NCBI RefSeq assembly: GCF_024713945.1
Contig: NC_134684.1
Span: forward strand, 474,001 to 538,000
Reading direction: 5' to 3'
DNA: 64,000 nucleotides
Source of the DNA: Dermatophagoides farinae
Lineage: Eukaryota; Arthropoda; Arachnida; Sarcoptiformes; Pyroglyphidae
Shown: positions 22,224 through 33,567 of the stretch, in pieces
Layout of the letters: each line of letters opens with the position of its first letter
Position numbering within the stretch: the stretch's first letter is position 1
Made by a program: the position numbers and the translations under genes
Notes under the pieces: model-generated
What the model was told of the DNA's origin: nothing
Databases searched by the model: none
Seen by the model: the letters and a program-made list of their open reading frames with translations, nothing else

Positions 22224-22882
22224 ATGATTAAAAATCCCGCTAAATCAATCGCCTGTACTATTCGAATTAATGATGAATCCTATTCGAATCAACATAAATC
22301 CATTCCTTTATATTTTAAGGTTTGATATATTCAATTCAATTCGATAATTATGAAATGATGACTAATGAATTTTTTTTTCTGTTACAGGAAGATGGTCAAC
22401 GATTTCTGATGCAACAAACATTAAAGATGCTCACCTCTTCACCATATAATTTTGAAATACATTTAGAACGAATTCATTCACAAATTCAACTCGTTAAAGT
22501 TGATCTAGGTATTGAACCAGATGTTTATTCATCTACATTTGTTGATTTTAATCTACATCGTCGTGGAAATCATTCACGTTCAATTACATTTATATGGGAT
22601 TCTTCGGGAAAAATACGACCAGAAAACGTGCGCAACAAACAAAGAGATTTCTTAACCATATCGATAATTTTTTCCGACATGTCAATCATCGAGATACGAT
22701 TACAGATTCGTTTCTATATTAAACCTGGTAAACATTATCGTTGGGGTGAAGAACTTGATCATTGTAAAGGTGAAATAATCTATAACATTGATAATGATCG
22801 ACCATGCGACATGATTATAATGCCAACATTGTATGCAAAACCAAAATATTTTCATTTATTACAGCAACAACAACAACAATAA
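22224..22882 (+). CDS. CNRIP1: CB1 cannabinoid receptor-interacting protein 1 homologue
   Basis: Exons 22224-22319 and 22388-22882 join to 196 aa. Alignment from memory with vertebrate CNRIP1 shows the shared PLYFKEDGQRF (vertebrate FYKVDGQRF), TLKMLTSSPY (TIKLLTGSSY), the SIIFSDMSIIEIRLQIRFYI block ([20 protein letters not shown]) and WGEELDHCKGEI. CNRIP1 is a small cytosolic beta-barrel protein that binds the C-tail of CB1 receptors in vertebrates. Arthropods lack classical CB1, so the mite partner must be another protein. The first donor is GTTTGA, non-optimal but in phase. The protein ends in a poly-Gln stretch made by a CAA repeat. Confidence 0.8.
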
Positions 22883-23789
22883 CAACAACATTCAACATTG
22901 TCATCAAGTTCAAATTTAATGTAATTTTTTTCCACATTTTTTTCACATTCACAATGAATTTAATGTTAATAAACAAAAAGAGTTTGTGACTACAACCACC
23001 AATTGTTTTCAGAAATGGAGAAATTTTTTTTTTATTGAATAATAATAAATGGGATATATACCTGTGGGATTGTGTAATAATTGGGCAATATTTTTTTTTT
23101 TCGTTCTTTCGAACATTCAATTCAATTCAATTATAAAGACCTATTTTTTTTAGAAATTTCAAAAAAGAAAATCAATAAGAATAAGAACAAGGAATAGAAC
23201 ATCACAATAATTTGAAAAAAATATTTGTCATAATAAAAATAAAATAAGAAAATAATAATCAATAAAGAAATTGGAAAAAAGAATTAAAATTGATTAAAAA
23301 TAACGCCTAATTTGTTGTTTTGTCGCCGGTGTAAAATAATAATAGTCATTCATGAATGGACGGGAAAGATTGGTTGTAGCAAATGGGGGGAAAAAAGGAA
23401 CAACAAGAATTTGTTTTAACCGAAACAAACAAACAAACAAAAAAAATTCTGTGTGATGGGTGTTGTTACACATTTAACAATGAAAAAAATGGCATTGAAA
23501 ATTGGAAAATAATAAAAATAATAGATGATCTGAGGATTCAATTGGATAAAAAATAAACAATTTGTTAAAATCCTAAATATTATATAGAATTTATATATAA
23601 ATGAAACATTTTAGAGCTCTAAACATCAATATATAAATTGTCGTGTATGGCGAATGAATGATGATGAATTAACGTATATATGTTGTATATAAGTTGTTTC
23701 CGTGGAAAGCTCATTTGATAAATGATTGAGAAATTGATAAATGGATTTTTAGAGATAGACATGATCAATTACAAAAAAAAGAATGAGAT
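22883..23789. other. Intergenic, two converging 3' ends
   Basis: About 900 bp between the CNRIP1-like stop and the stop of the TFCP2-like gene. It contains AATAAA-type signals on both strands (for example near 23040 and 23220-23280) and A/T runs. No gene seen. Confidence 0.4.
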
Positions 23790-26700
23790 TCAATGTTGAT
23801 TGTTTTGGTTCTGGTTCTGGCTCTGATTCTGATTCTGATTCTGTATCAATCCAATCACTACATCATATTCATTATTATCGACTATTTTTGTTTAAATCAG
23901 GAGAAAACAAGAATTAATTAAAACAAACAATGATTCACCACACTAATGAAAAACTTACCTTTCGTCAATAAGCAACGATAAATGGATTCATTTTTCATGT
24001 TTTGCAACACTTAAAACAAACAATGATTCACCACACTAATGAAAAACTTACCTTTCGTCAATAAGCAACGATAAATGGATTCATTTTTCATGTTTTGCAA
24101 CACTTCATTTGTAAGTTTAACACGTATACCATTCGGTCCTGTCATGTGAATATTTCTTAATCGTGTCGATATCAATGAATCAATTGAATGTTGTTGTTCA
24201 GATTGTTGTTGTGTTGAATCCGTATTACAACTCTGAGGAATATTGTTATTATACATACATTCGATAAGTTTATCGCGAAATTCTTCCATTGTTAAATGTT
24301 TAAAATATAATGCATAATGTTCTATGAAGAAATTCCGTCAGTCAATCATTTATGTTTGAAACATATCATGAATTGAAAGGATTCTTACCATTATTGTCAA
24401 ACGTAATGAATAACGTCAATTTAGTAGCCGAAATTTCTGGCATATGAATCAAATTATATAAACGAATACCATCCTTAAAATCCCAAAGTTGTATGAGATC
24501 ATCACGTGATAAACGGCGAAGATCTTCAGCAGTATAATCACAAAGCTGTTCAGCTAAACGAAAGAATCGATTACGTTTGAGCCATTCATATGTTTCGATA
24601 GCACCGGCATCAAGCGGTAGCTGATTCGAAGATGATGGCGTCAACGATGATGATGAGCCAAAATTTTTCATCATAGATGTAATAGATGGCGATAGTGACC
24701 GAATCGATAATGATAACGACGATGTTCGAACAATTCCTGGTTCATCAAATTTGTCAACAAACTTTGTGTTCTGAAAATGATCAAATTATTCCATGGAAAA
24801 TTATCATATGGACTATAATGTAAATACTCACGTTTGAAGATTGAGACTGTGAATTTTGACCGGCCATCATTGGAGATGAGATCGTTAATGTTGCAGTAGA
24901 CATTGAAAATTCACCTGGACCACCTTGTTGACAGCTGGCTACCATAGCCAATGATGGTGCAGCAGCCATCGGATTCAACTGATCGGTTGATTTTGATGTT
25001 GGCATTAAATGATGATGAGGATGAGAATGGGAATGACCATATGTATCAAGTTTTGTGGACATATTTGAAGGTGATGATGATATAGGTGGAGAATTAGATT
25101 GATGTAGATTATTACCAGAAATGGATGAAAATTGTGACATTGATTGTGATGATGAATGATCCAAAATCAATGCAGATTGATGGTGATGATTTGATGAATG
25201 ATGATGATGATGAGTGACCAAATTGTGTGGACTAATCGGAGTGTTTGGCATAGATGTTGCCGATGTGACCATACTTAATTCTGAACATGTTGGTGATTCA
25301 GTCATTGAACGATTTGTTAATGCTGAAATTGATTCCTGTTGATCGAATTCTTGTTGATGATGGTGATGTTGTTGTGATAATTCAGAATGTTGTAGTTGAT
25401 GCTGTTGTTGTTGTTGTTGAATAGTGGCAATCATTTCTTCTTCTTTAAATGTTGTCAATAATGTACAATCATATGAAGGTTGATAATAATTTTCTGAATC
25501 CGGATGTTTAGCTACACGATCACGATCGGTTTTGTGTTTACGTTCTGCTCCTTTGGATTTGAAAACTTTAATCTAGAAAAAAAATGTGGATATGAAAAAT
25601 TTGTTCATCAATCAATCAATCATTCAATCAAACATACCAGACAACAAGCTGAATCGACTTTATTTCCATCCAATGAATATGTGTCAACAATAAGACGAAA
25701 TGGTGTACCACGTTCACCACCATGTCTTTTTGATGTAAATTCCGTACTAATACAATTGATTTTAACGAAAATTGAAGCTTCACGGCCAGGATTCCAAACA
25801 AAAGTCATTGAATGATTAAATTGTGAACGAAGATCAACATCGAAAACACCATAAGACATGGAAAAATCAATATCGATCATACGACCATTGTTGTGAGCCT
25901 GCACCCATCCATTTAGTTCTTCATTTTCTCTATATTGAAGCCGCTTCTCAACAAATCCTAAACGAACCAATGTTTTCAGATTAGGTTCAATAGGTACTTT
26001 TTTCAATTTCTTCAATCGTATTTCATAGGATTGGCCCTGATTCAAATAGGTCATTGTCATTAATCCAACGCGAGTTCCAGCTGATGTCGGTGCTCCAAGA
26101 ATGTATTGAAATTTTCTATCATCTTCATCATCTATTCGTGGCATTGTATGTGGTACTTGTACAGTTCCAGCAGCTTGATTCTTAACACTTGGTGCATCAG
26201 TTTTAGACCAACGACGCCATGCATAGCCATAACAATTGGCTACACTATTTCTAGAGCTATAGATATTTTCCGTATCTGGACGATAAGCAAACGGACTAAA
26301 TATTGATTATAGTAAAAGAAACAATTAAAATTAGATTACAGCAAAATCAGATTATGAAGAAAAAGTTACTTTTGCTCTAAAGGATCTCCTTGATCTGTCG
26401 ATAATGAATGGCTTTGGTTTTGTTGATCAATACGTTGATTATTATCATCTAAAAGTTTTTGACCATCTTCCTGTTCTTGTTGTTGTTGTTCATTATTGAC
26501 TAATGAACCTTTAAATCGTATCCTTTTAACAAGTTTTTCCTCTGCATTCAATGCAACAACATTAGTTAATGAAGTGGATTCATTTGAAATCGATGATTCG
26601 ACACCACCACTAGTAACGTTTGAGCTACCGGTCATTAGAATTGCATTCGATTGTAAAGCCAATGATTTAGTATTCTGAACAATTGATGAAGAATCGGGTA

Positions 26701-28143
26701 CATTAGATAATGATTGACAGGAAGAATCATCATTGGTAGTAATGCTGTTTTCGCTGCCATAATATCTATGAATAAATTCAAAGAAAAAAAATTAGAATTA
26801 TCATTATTCAATTCAAATCTACTAGTAGAAATTAAAATTAAATACATTTTGTTTGGGTCAAAAGTACGAATTGGTTGATGAGAAGTACGATGAGTTGTGG
26901 TCAAATTTGAATTATCATTTACTAATGTTGTTGTGGCAAGATTTTGAAGAGAAGGTAGTGATGAAATATTATTATTATGATGATGATGGAAATGAGCTGT
27001 AGAAGTAGTAGTAGTCGGTGTTGCGACCGTTGATGATAAAACTGCCGTGGTGGTTGAATTTGTTGTAACAACAATTTCATTCGGAGTCGATGCCGCTGCT
27101 GCAGTAACCGATGAAGGTGATGATGATGATGGCGATGAACGAATTGAAGATAAATCCAAATGATTCATTAACATGGCTGGCGATGATGGTATTGTTGATT
27201 GTTGGCAATTTCCTGGTGATTTATTCGAATTTCGAACCAAAATCAGATTTAAATGATTAGATTTTTGTTGATTTTGTTGTTGCTGAATATTAACAATAGA
27301 TGAAGATGATGAAGACGATGACGACGATGATGATGATGGTGATAATGAAGAATTCGGTGAAGAATCGATAGCAATATCGGATATTGGATGTTGCCGTTGA
27401 GAAAGAGGATGATTTGAATGTTGTTGTTGGCGTTGATGGTGATGGTGGCGTTGATGATGATGATGATGATGATTCGATAAAGAATTTAAAGAATTATGCT
27501 GTAATTGTAAAGACTGTTGTTGTTGTTGTTGATGGAAATAATCGTCTTCAATTTTAACCATATCGTTTACAATATGTCCATCCGATGTACCATCACCACT
27601 GGAAATACATCCGGTATTAATAAGCTGTCCGGTATTATTAATACTTCCAATGGTTGAAAAGAATTGATTAATAAATGGTAAATTTGTTTGTAAATGATTC
27701 AGATTGTTATTATGATCTTGCTGTTGTGATGATTGTTGATGTTGTAAATGTTCAAGATGAATTTGTAATTGTTCCAATTCAAGTTGCTGTTGAAGTTGAT
27801 CATTATTATTATGATGGTGTTGATGATTATGAGGTTGTTGAAGTTGCTGTTGTTGCTGTTGTTGTTGAGATACCGTAGAATTCGAGGTTTGTTGTTGTTG
27901 AGCTGTTGTTGTGATTAATGATGATGTTTTAGATGCCATCATGTCGTTATGGTTTGTATTGTTGATCGAGATGAAATTCTGTATAGAAATGGCATGTTCA
28001 TTGTTGTTAACACAATCAACCACCACATTACCATTATTATCAAAATTATTTTCCAGACAAAGATTCGAAAATGAAACATCGACAAAATCATCGTTTTCAT
28101 TGATAGCTGCATTCGTTATTGTTGTTGTTTGTTGATTGTTCAT
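23790..28143 (-). CDS. TFCP2/grainyhead-family (CP2) transcription factor
   Basis: Seven exons join in phase: 28143-26846, 26765-26370, 26295-25638, 25572-24832, 24770-24389, 24321-24052 and 23881-23790, giving about 1278 aa, more than twice vertebrate TFCP2. The CP2 DNA-binding domain lies in exons 3-4: FQYILGAPTSAGT, YLNQGQSYEIRL, MTFVWNPGREASIF, CISTEFTSKRHGGERG and the IKVFKSKGAERK after the splice. Exon 5 encodes the SAM-like oligomerisation domain (YEWLKRNRF, LSRDDLIQLWDFKDGIRL). Exons 6-7 encode the ubiquitin-like C-terminal domain. The 430-residue N-terminus and exon 4 are Gln/His/Ser/Asn low complexity. Being closest to LSF/TFCP2 (Drosophila gemini) rather than grainyhead itself rests on the SAM-like domain. 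Confidence 0.9.
23918..24103. repeat. 93-bp perfect tandem duplication over a splice donor
   Basis: Bases 23918-24010 and 24011-24103 are identical. Each unit holds the last 51-52 coding bases of TFCP2 exon 6, its GTAAGT donor and about 40 bases of intron. Two donors therefore exist, at 24051 and 23958. Confidence 0.95.
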
Positions 28144-31044
28144 TACCAATATTATCAAGGAATGTTTGATTATTATTGTTTATTGTTAAGAGTAATGAAC
28201 GATTATGATTCAATGGTTATGGTAATGATGTAGTTGACGATGATGAGATCAATCGTTGTAATTGATTAATGCCATTTTTATCGACGATAATATTACAATC
28301 ATTATTTGGGACAAATAATTGTTGATCATGATGATGATGATGATGACATGGTATAGTTTTGTTTTGTTTTGTAGTTTTCTTTTATCAGATAATTGTGGAT
28401 ATACTGTTGATCATTTATATGTTAAATGATTGATGAATAATTTAAATCGATACATGATTATTGTCTGTTTTTTTTTCATTTTGACCACATGATAATGAAA
28501 AAAAAATTGCTGCAAAATTCAATAAAACAGAATTAGATTTCGAATCAATATTGAAAAAATTTTAGAAATTATTTACGTATTTCAATTGTGACACATGAAT
28601 GATCGAATGGTATATTTATTCATTTTCAATTTCATGTCTTGTAATAGTATTCTCATTGATTATTGATACTTTAATCATCATCATTCATTCATTCATTTAT
28701 TGATTGTTCGATTAATTGATTGATGATCCATGAGCTCTGTGTTTATTTTGATCGAAAAAAAATAAAAATAAAAATTGGCAAGATAAATAAATAGAAAAAA
28801 ATAGAAAATTGATTGAACAAATAAACAAAATATACTAAAATGACCAATGATGATTTTCGAATCGATGTACTTGATTGTGATAATGATGACGATGACGATG
28901 ACGAAGATTACGACGACGATGGCAATGGTCACACACATAGACACACACACACACAAAAACGATCAAAACATCGAAAGATCAAAAAGAAAAATTCATTCAA
29001 CCAGTGAAAAAAAACGAAAAAAAAAGATCAAACATAAACAACCGGTTCTTACTGGCTCTTTTTTTTATTTTTTTAAAAAAAATGTAACACATACACAAAC
29101 ACATGAAGATACAAATAAATAAATGTTCAATTTAATTGAACAAAAAAAAAACTTGATCAACTATATTATAATTGATGTGTACAAATCTTACATATGTCAA
29201 TTTTTTTCATTTGCTTAATTTTCAATGTTCATTCTGCGAAACAAGTGAAATAAAAAACAAAACAAAATAAAAGTTTTCTTAATCGATATATTTATGTAAT
29301 TATCTATTTTTTTTTCTAATTTCAATCTCAACGTTGGTATGTATCATCATCAACGTCATTGTCATCGTCACAATATAGATTATCAGATCGGATCATATAG
29401 ATCATCATTCTCTATATGTGTATGTTTTATTGTATTGTAAACACATGTGTGAGTGAGTAAATTCATCAAAAATCATGTACAAAGTACATACACACTCTTT
29501 AATCGTAGCCATAACAATTGATTATGATGATAATGATGGTGATTTTGGACAAAAAAAATGATGATGATGATGATGATGATGATAAAACTATTTACAAAAC
29601 ACACACAGACATACACAAAGAGAGAGAAAGAGTGATGATTGACTGAAAAATGAATGTTATTTGTTGATGATTATTACGATCATCATACGATATACGCGTA
29701 TACGATACGATATATGATTATAGTCATAATACATGTCTTGTCTTCCACTCGCCATGGCTTAAGATTTTTCCCATCCATGGTACATGTAATTGATAATCAT
29801 AATCATGTTTTTTTTTCTTTTTGAATTTTATTTTTGATGAATGAAAATTCTGATAATAATCATCATTAAAAAAAAAATAAATAATAATCATCATTCGATT
29901 GTGTGTTGTAATAATAAATGTCATTTCCTGATTTGAATTTCGAATTTTTCTATGAAATACTCACTTGATTTTTAAATATACTGATTTGATGTGATCAAGA
30001 AAAAAAAACTCTATCAATTGATTTGGTGATTGATTAACCAATTTGGATGATAAATTTTTTTTTCGAGCTTCCCAAAAGAATCCAATTGAACTGACCGATT
30101 GTTTTTTTTTTTGAGATCATCACATCATTTTATATCACAAATTAAATTCAGATATAAAATAAAACTGGTGGACACGAACTGATGATAAATTCTCTGATGT
30201 ATTAGCGAACTACTGGAATTAATATTTTTGTTGTGTTGTTGTTGAGCGCGTTCGTTTGATCGAAAACATTTTAGTTTTTTTTTATGTTCTTCTAAAGTTG
30301 TTGTTAAATATTTGGACATTTTTCAATTGAAATATTATCATTTGGAAACAAATAAAATTTTCTTTAATGTATCAAACACAACCACCATTTTACAACATAG
30401 ACATATACATACACACACACATCACTGAAAAAAGAGATAGACATCTTCATGATGATGATGATGATGATCATGATCATGCAACAGCAGATGCGTATAATTC
30501 AATATCTTCTAGTTATGGTCACAATGTGAACACATGTGCATATGAATGAATATGTTGAATGGTTATAAATACAAAGTTTCCATTTGTAGCTGCTGATATA
30601 GAATCCAGATTATTATGTAACTGCTATAAATAAAGTAGCAAACCACAGGCTAAAAAAAATCGCGTAAATGAAATGTTATTTCATTGTGACTGAAACAACA
30701 AATTGTACGAAAATAATTTTGTGGTGGTATTCTTTGTAGAAGTGGTCGTCGTCGTCGTCGTTTGATTTGATTTGATCGTCGAACAGCGATTGAACAGCGT
30801 CTCCTCTTCCTCTACCACCACTTGGTGCATGCATATATATACAATTTTGATTCAAACGAGTGTTTTTTGTCCATTACACAACCATTCGCAAATTGTTGAA
30901 TATAATGTGACATGAGAAACATTGAGAATTAAAATTGAAAAATTCGAAAAATAAATAATAATTGCTACAAAATCGAGATTTAAATGGTAGAATTTTCGCT
31001 GTAAATAATCGAATTCGTTTCAACACAAAAAACAAAACAAAAAA
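28144..31044. other. Large intergenic region, divergent 5' flanks
   Basis: About 2.9 kb between the start of the TFCP2-like gene (minus) and an unknown membrane protein gene (plus). It holds ATG/CAT microsatellites (for example 29559-29583), CA repeats and A/T runs. A GC-rich GTCGTCGTCGTCGTC followed by CATATATATAC (about 30745-30842) may be the promoter of the plus-strand gene. No convincing coding or RNA gene was seen. Confidence 0.4.
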
Positions 31045-31755
31045 ATGCCTGAAAAGAATGTGAATTCCACATACCCAAGTGATGTAGAAGAAGAAGAAGA
31101 AGATGGAGATGGTCCAATCATTCGTACATGTTCCACAACATTGACAACATTACGATTGTCAGCACCACAATCATCATCATTACGATCATCATCACCAACG
31201 CCAAGTTCGAAATTATCATCATCAGATTTAAAATATAAATCCGATGATAATAATGAACAACGAATAAAAAAAGGACATTATCATTCTATTCGATTGAGGA
31301 TTATTCATAATGAATGTATCTGGATTTGTCGATGGATAGCTGCAGGTCTAATATTTGTCAATTCAATTTGGCTTTCATACAATGTATTTGCCGGTGTTCG
31401 TGATCGATCCAACAATGTTATCACTAATTCGATGATTATAATGAATCTATTCTATGGATTATTATCATTTACGGTGGCCATGTTTTTATGGCGCCGTTTA
31501 TGGCTAACAAATCATTATACTAGTTTTGCATTATTCAATATTTCATTCATCCTATTCATTGTGATTGAATTATTACAATTAAGTTATTGGTTTATAGTAC
31601 GATTCACACCGACAAATTCATATCATAATTGGGAAACATTATCATTCTATGGTTGTGGTAGTAGTCGTTTAATTTCATATCTTGAATTATTAATATTTTT
31701 AAATTCAACAAAATTATCAACATTTAAATTGAAAAATAATAACAATTCATTCTAG
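31045..31755 (+). CDS. Unknown four-transmembrane protein
   Basis: A single exon of 236 aa. The first 80 residues are acidic and then Ser-rich (EEEEEDGDG, SSSLRSSSPTPSS) and look disordered and cytosolic. Four hydrophobic segments follow: about WICRWIAAGLIFVNSIWL, MIIMNLFYGLLSFTVAMFLW, FALFNISFILFIVIELLQL and LISYLELLIFL. A Cys pair near the N-terminus of the membrane part and YGCGSS before the last helix are the only noteworthy residues. Codon use and length argue for a real gene. I do not recognise the family. Confidence 0.65.
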   Translation: MPEKNVNSTYPSDVEEEEEDGDGPIIRTCSTTLTTLRLSAPQSSSLRSSSPTPSSKLSSSDLKYKSDDNNEQRIKKGHYHSIRLRIIHNECIWICRWIAAGLIFVNSIWLSYNVFAGVRDRSNNVITNSMIIMNLFYGLLSFTVAMFLWRRLWLTNHYTSFALFNISFILFIVIELLQLSYWFIVRFTPTNSYHNWETLSFYGCGSSRLISYLELLIFLNSTKLSTFKLKNNNNSF

Positions 31756-31911
31756 ATGGCGTTACTGTGGAAATTTTTTTTTCTTTTTTTCGAATCATCA
31801 AATTTTTGTTTTGTGATAATAAAAATGTTTTATGTTTTATTTATCAAATTAGAATGATTTTTTTGTTATTGTTATATTTTGCATCAGATAGAATAATGTG
31901 CATGATTATGA

Positions 31912-32770
31912 TTATTTCCAATGGTTACCGATCATAAGACGATATATCCAACAACCAAGAATGCCACCAAGATGACAAGCAACAATTGGTATCCAAAAAT
32001 AATTATAATCATTATAAGCGAATGGTGTCGATTTCCATCCAAAAATTGCCGTCATTATTCGTGGCATTAGATCACGTGCTGGATTCAATGCACCACCACA
32101 ATTATAACTGAATGAAGCAATCATTGAACCAAAATTTATGAAACCAATTGCAAATGGCAATAAACCTTTCGATGGTTTCATTGGATTATCTTCATCTGTC
32201 AATGAACATATGATCATAAGGAAAAACATTGTCGAAATGATTTGATCTAGAAATGCTGATCCAGCATTTATATGTGATGCTGATTTTGTACCAAAAATTG
32301 GCCATGTAATATCATTTGGCATACGATCTATGGTTTGATTATAAATCGCGTATGCTAATAATGAACCAACAAATGCTCCAAGATATTGTCCCAGAAAATA
32401 ATGTAATAATTTTTTCCATTGTAATTTTCCAATAGATGCCAAACCCAGAGAAACTGCTGGATTTAAATGACCACCACTAACACCACCGGATACGTAAATT
32501 GAAACCGATAATGCTAATCCCCATGAAAGTGGTCCATTAATCAATGACAATTCTGGCATCTGTAGCATTACAGCATTAGCTGAACATCCTATACACTGTG
32601 CGTATTTTGGAGAAAAAAATGAAAAAAATGATCATCAGAATTTTATTTCAATATACAAATAGTGAAAAATTTACCACAAATGTAAGTGTACCGAGGAATT
32701 CAGCCAAAAATTCACGTAAAATATCCGATTCGGTTCGTATAGATGATAAACGTTTCAATGTTTTTTCCAT
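31912..32770 (-). CDS. Aquaglyceroporin (MIP family channel)
   Basis: Exons 32770-32675 and 32595-31912 join to 259 aa. The two pore boxes are GGHLNPAVS and GGALNPARD. The Asp following the second NPAR is the hallmark of glycerol-permeable members. Six membrane helices can be placed, with EFLAEFLGT at the start of the first. It should pass water and glycerol or other small solutes across the plasma membrane. In mites this would bear on water balance, which is inference. It converges on the unknown membrane protein gene, about 150 bp away. Confidence 0.92.
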
Positions 32771-33567
32771 TTTTCACTTTCAAAAAAAAAAAGATTTCTT
32801 TCAGATTATGATTTTAACCGTTACGATTACAATGATAAAATGGCATGCGATGCACACACACAATGTTGTGGCAAACATGGTTTTTTTTATTTTATGGCCA
32901 TAAATATAAAATGATTTCGTCAAGAATAACCATTTTCATCACTTATCGCATACACAGGTACTTACCAAAAAAAAAAAAAAAAAAAAAAATAGAAAAAATT
33001 AATCCATTCTAATAATTACAAGGGCATAATAATTGATGCTGATAATTGATGGTGATTGTTGTCTCTTCCTTGTAATGGCAATTTTTTTTATCAAAAAAAA
33101 AAAAAAAAAACAAGAAATATTTAAACAATTGCAACCTAATTATTGTGTTCGTGTTTAAAGGTGTGTGTGTGTGTGTGTCTATTTGCAAATTGTTGAATAA
33201 TTTTTAAAGAATTGGTAATTTGACAAATTCTTGCAAAATTTTTTTGTTGTTGTTGTTGTTGTTGTTGCTGTGTCATTAAAATTGCAATACAAGCCACTTC
33301 ATAATAATAATTATAATTGACAAGAGAGAGAGAGAAAATAAATAATTGTCACATACATCAATTTGATTTGTTTTTCTTTTCAAGGAAAAAACCCGACACT
33401 TTTGATATTTTCAACAGATTCATTGACCTTCCTCCTCCTCTAACTACTCTAGATTGATCGATTGATTGATTGATCGGAATGTTGGATCATTTTTTTTCAA
33501 GTGGATTTTTCATTTTATTTTGACAAACAAAAAAAAACGGAAAATTTTTGCAAAAAAGATTTTTGTT
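32771..33567. other. Intergenic, repeat-rich
   Basis: Contains homopolymer A runs at about 32967-32989 and 33093-33110, a GT run near 33162-33178, a (TTG) run at 33244-33267 and a GA run near 33324-33336. No gene seen. Confidence 0.5.

Noticed and set aside
27675-27878. Open frame rich in Val/Asp antisense to the TFCP2 N-terminus
   Set aside because: It is the complement of Gln/His codon repeats; low-complexity coding sequence commonly opens the other strand.
28847-29122. 91-codon Thr/Lys-rich open frame
   Set aside because: Made of GAT/GAC and CA microsatellite sequence, with no signal, domain or splice partner.
30125-30319. 64-codon minus-strand open frame beginning MSKYLTTTLEEHKKKL
   Set aside because: Short, without recognisable motif or splice sites, in AT-rich flank; a chance frame seems likelier, though a 5' exon cannot be excluded.
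31745-31765. AGATGGCG after the membrane-protein stop as a promoter element shared with 36488
   Set aside because: Eight bases recurring twice in 64 kb is weak, and this copy lies at a 3' end.
33244-33267. TTG and other microsatellites as CRISPR-like repeats
   Set aside because: Simple uninterrupted short repeats without spacers in a eukaryotic genome.
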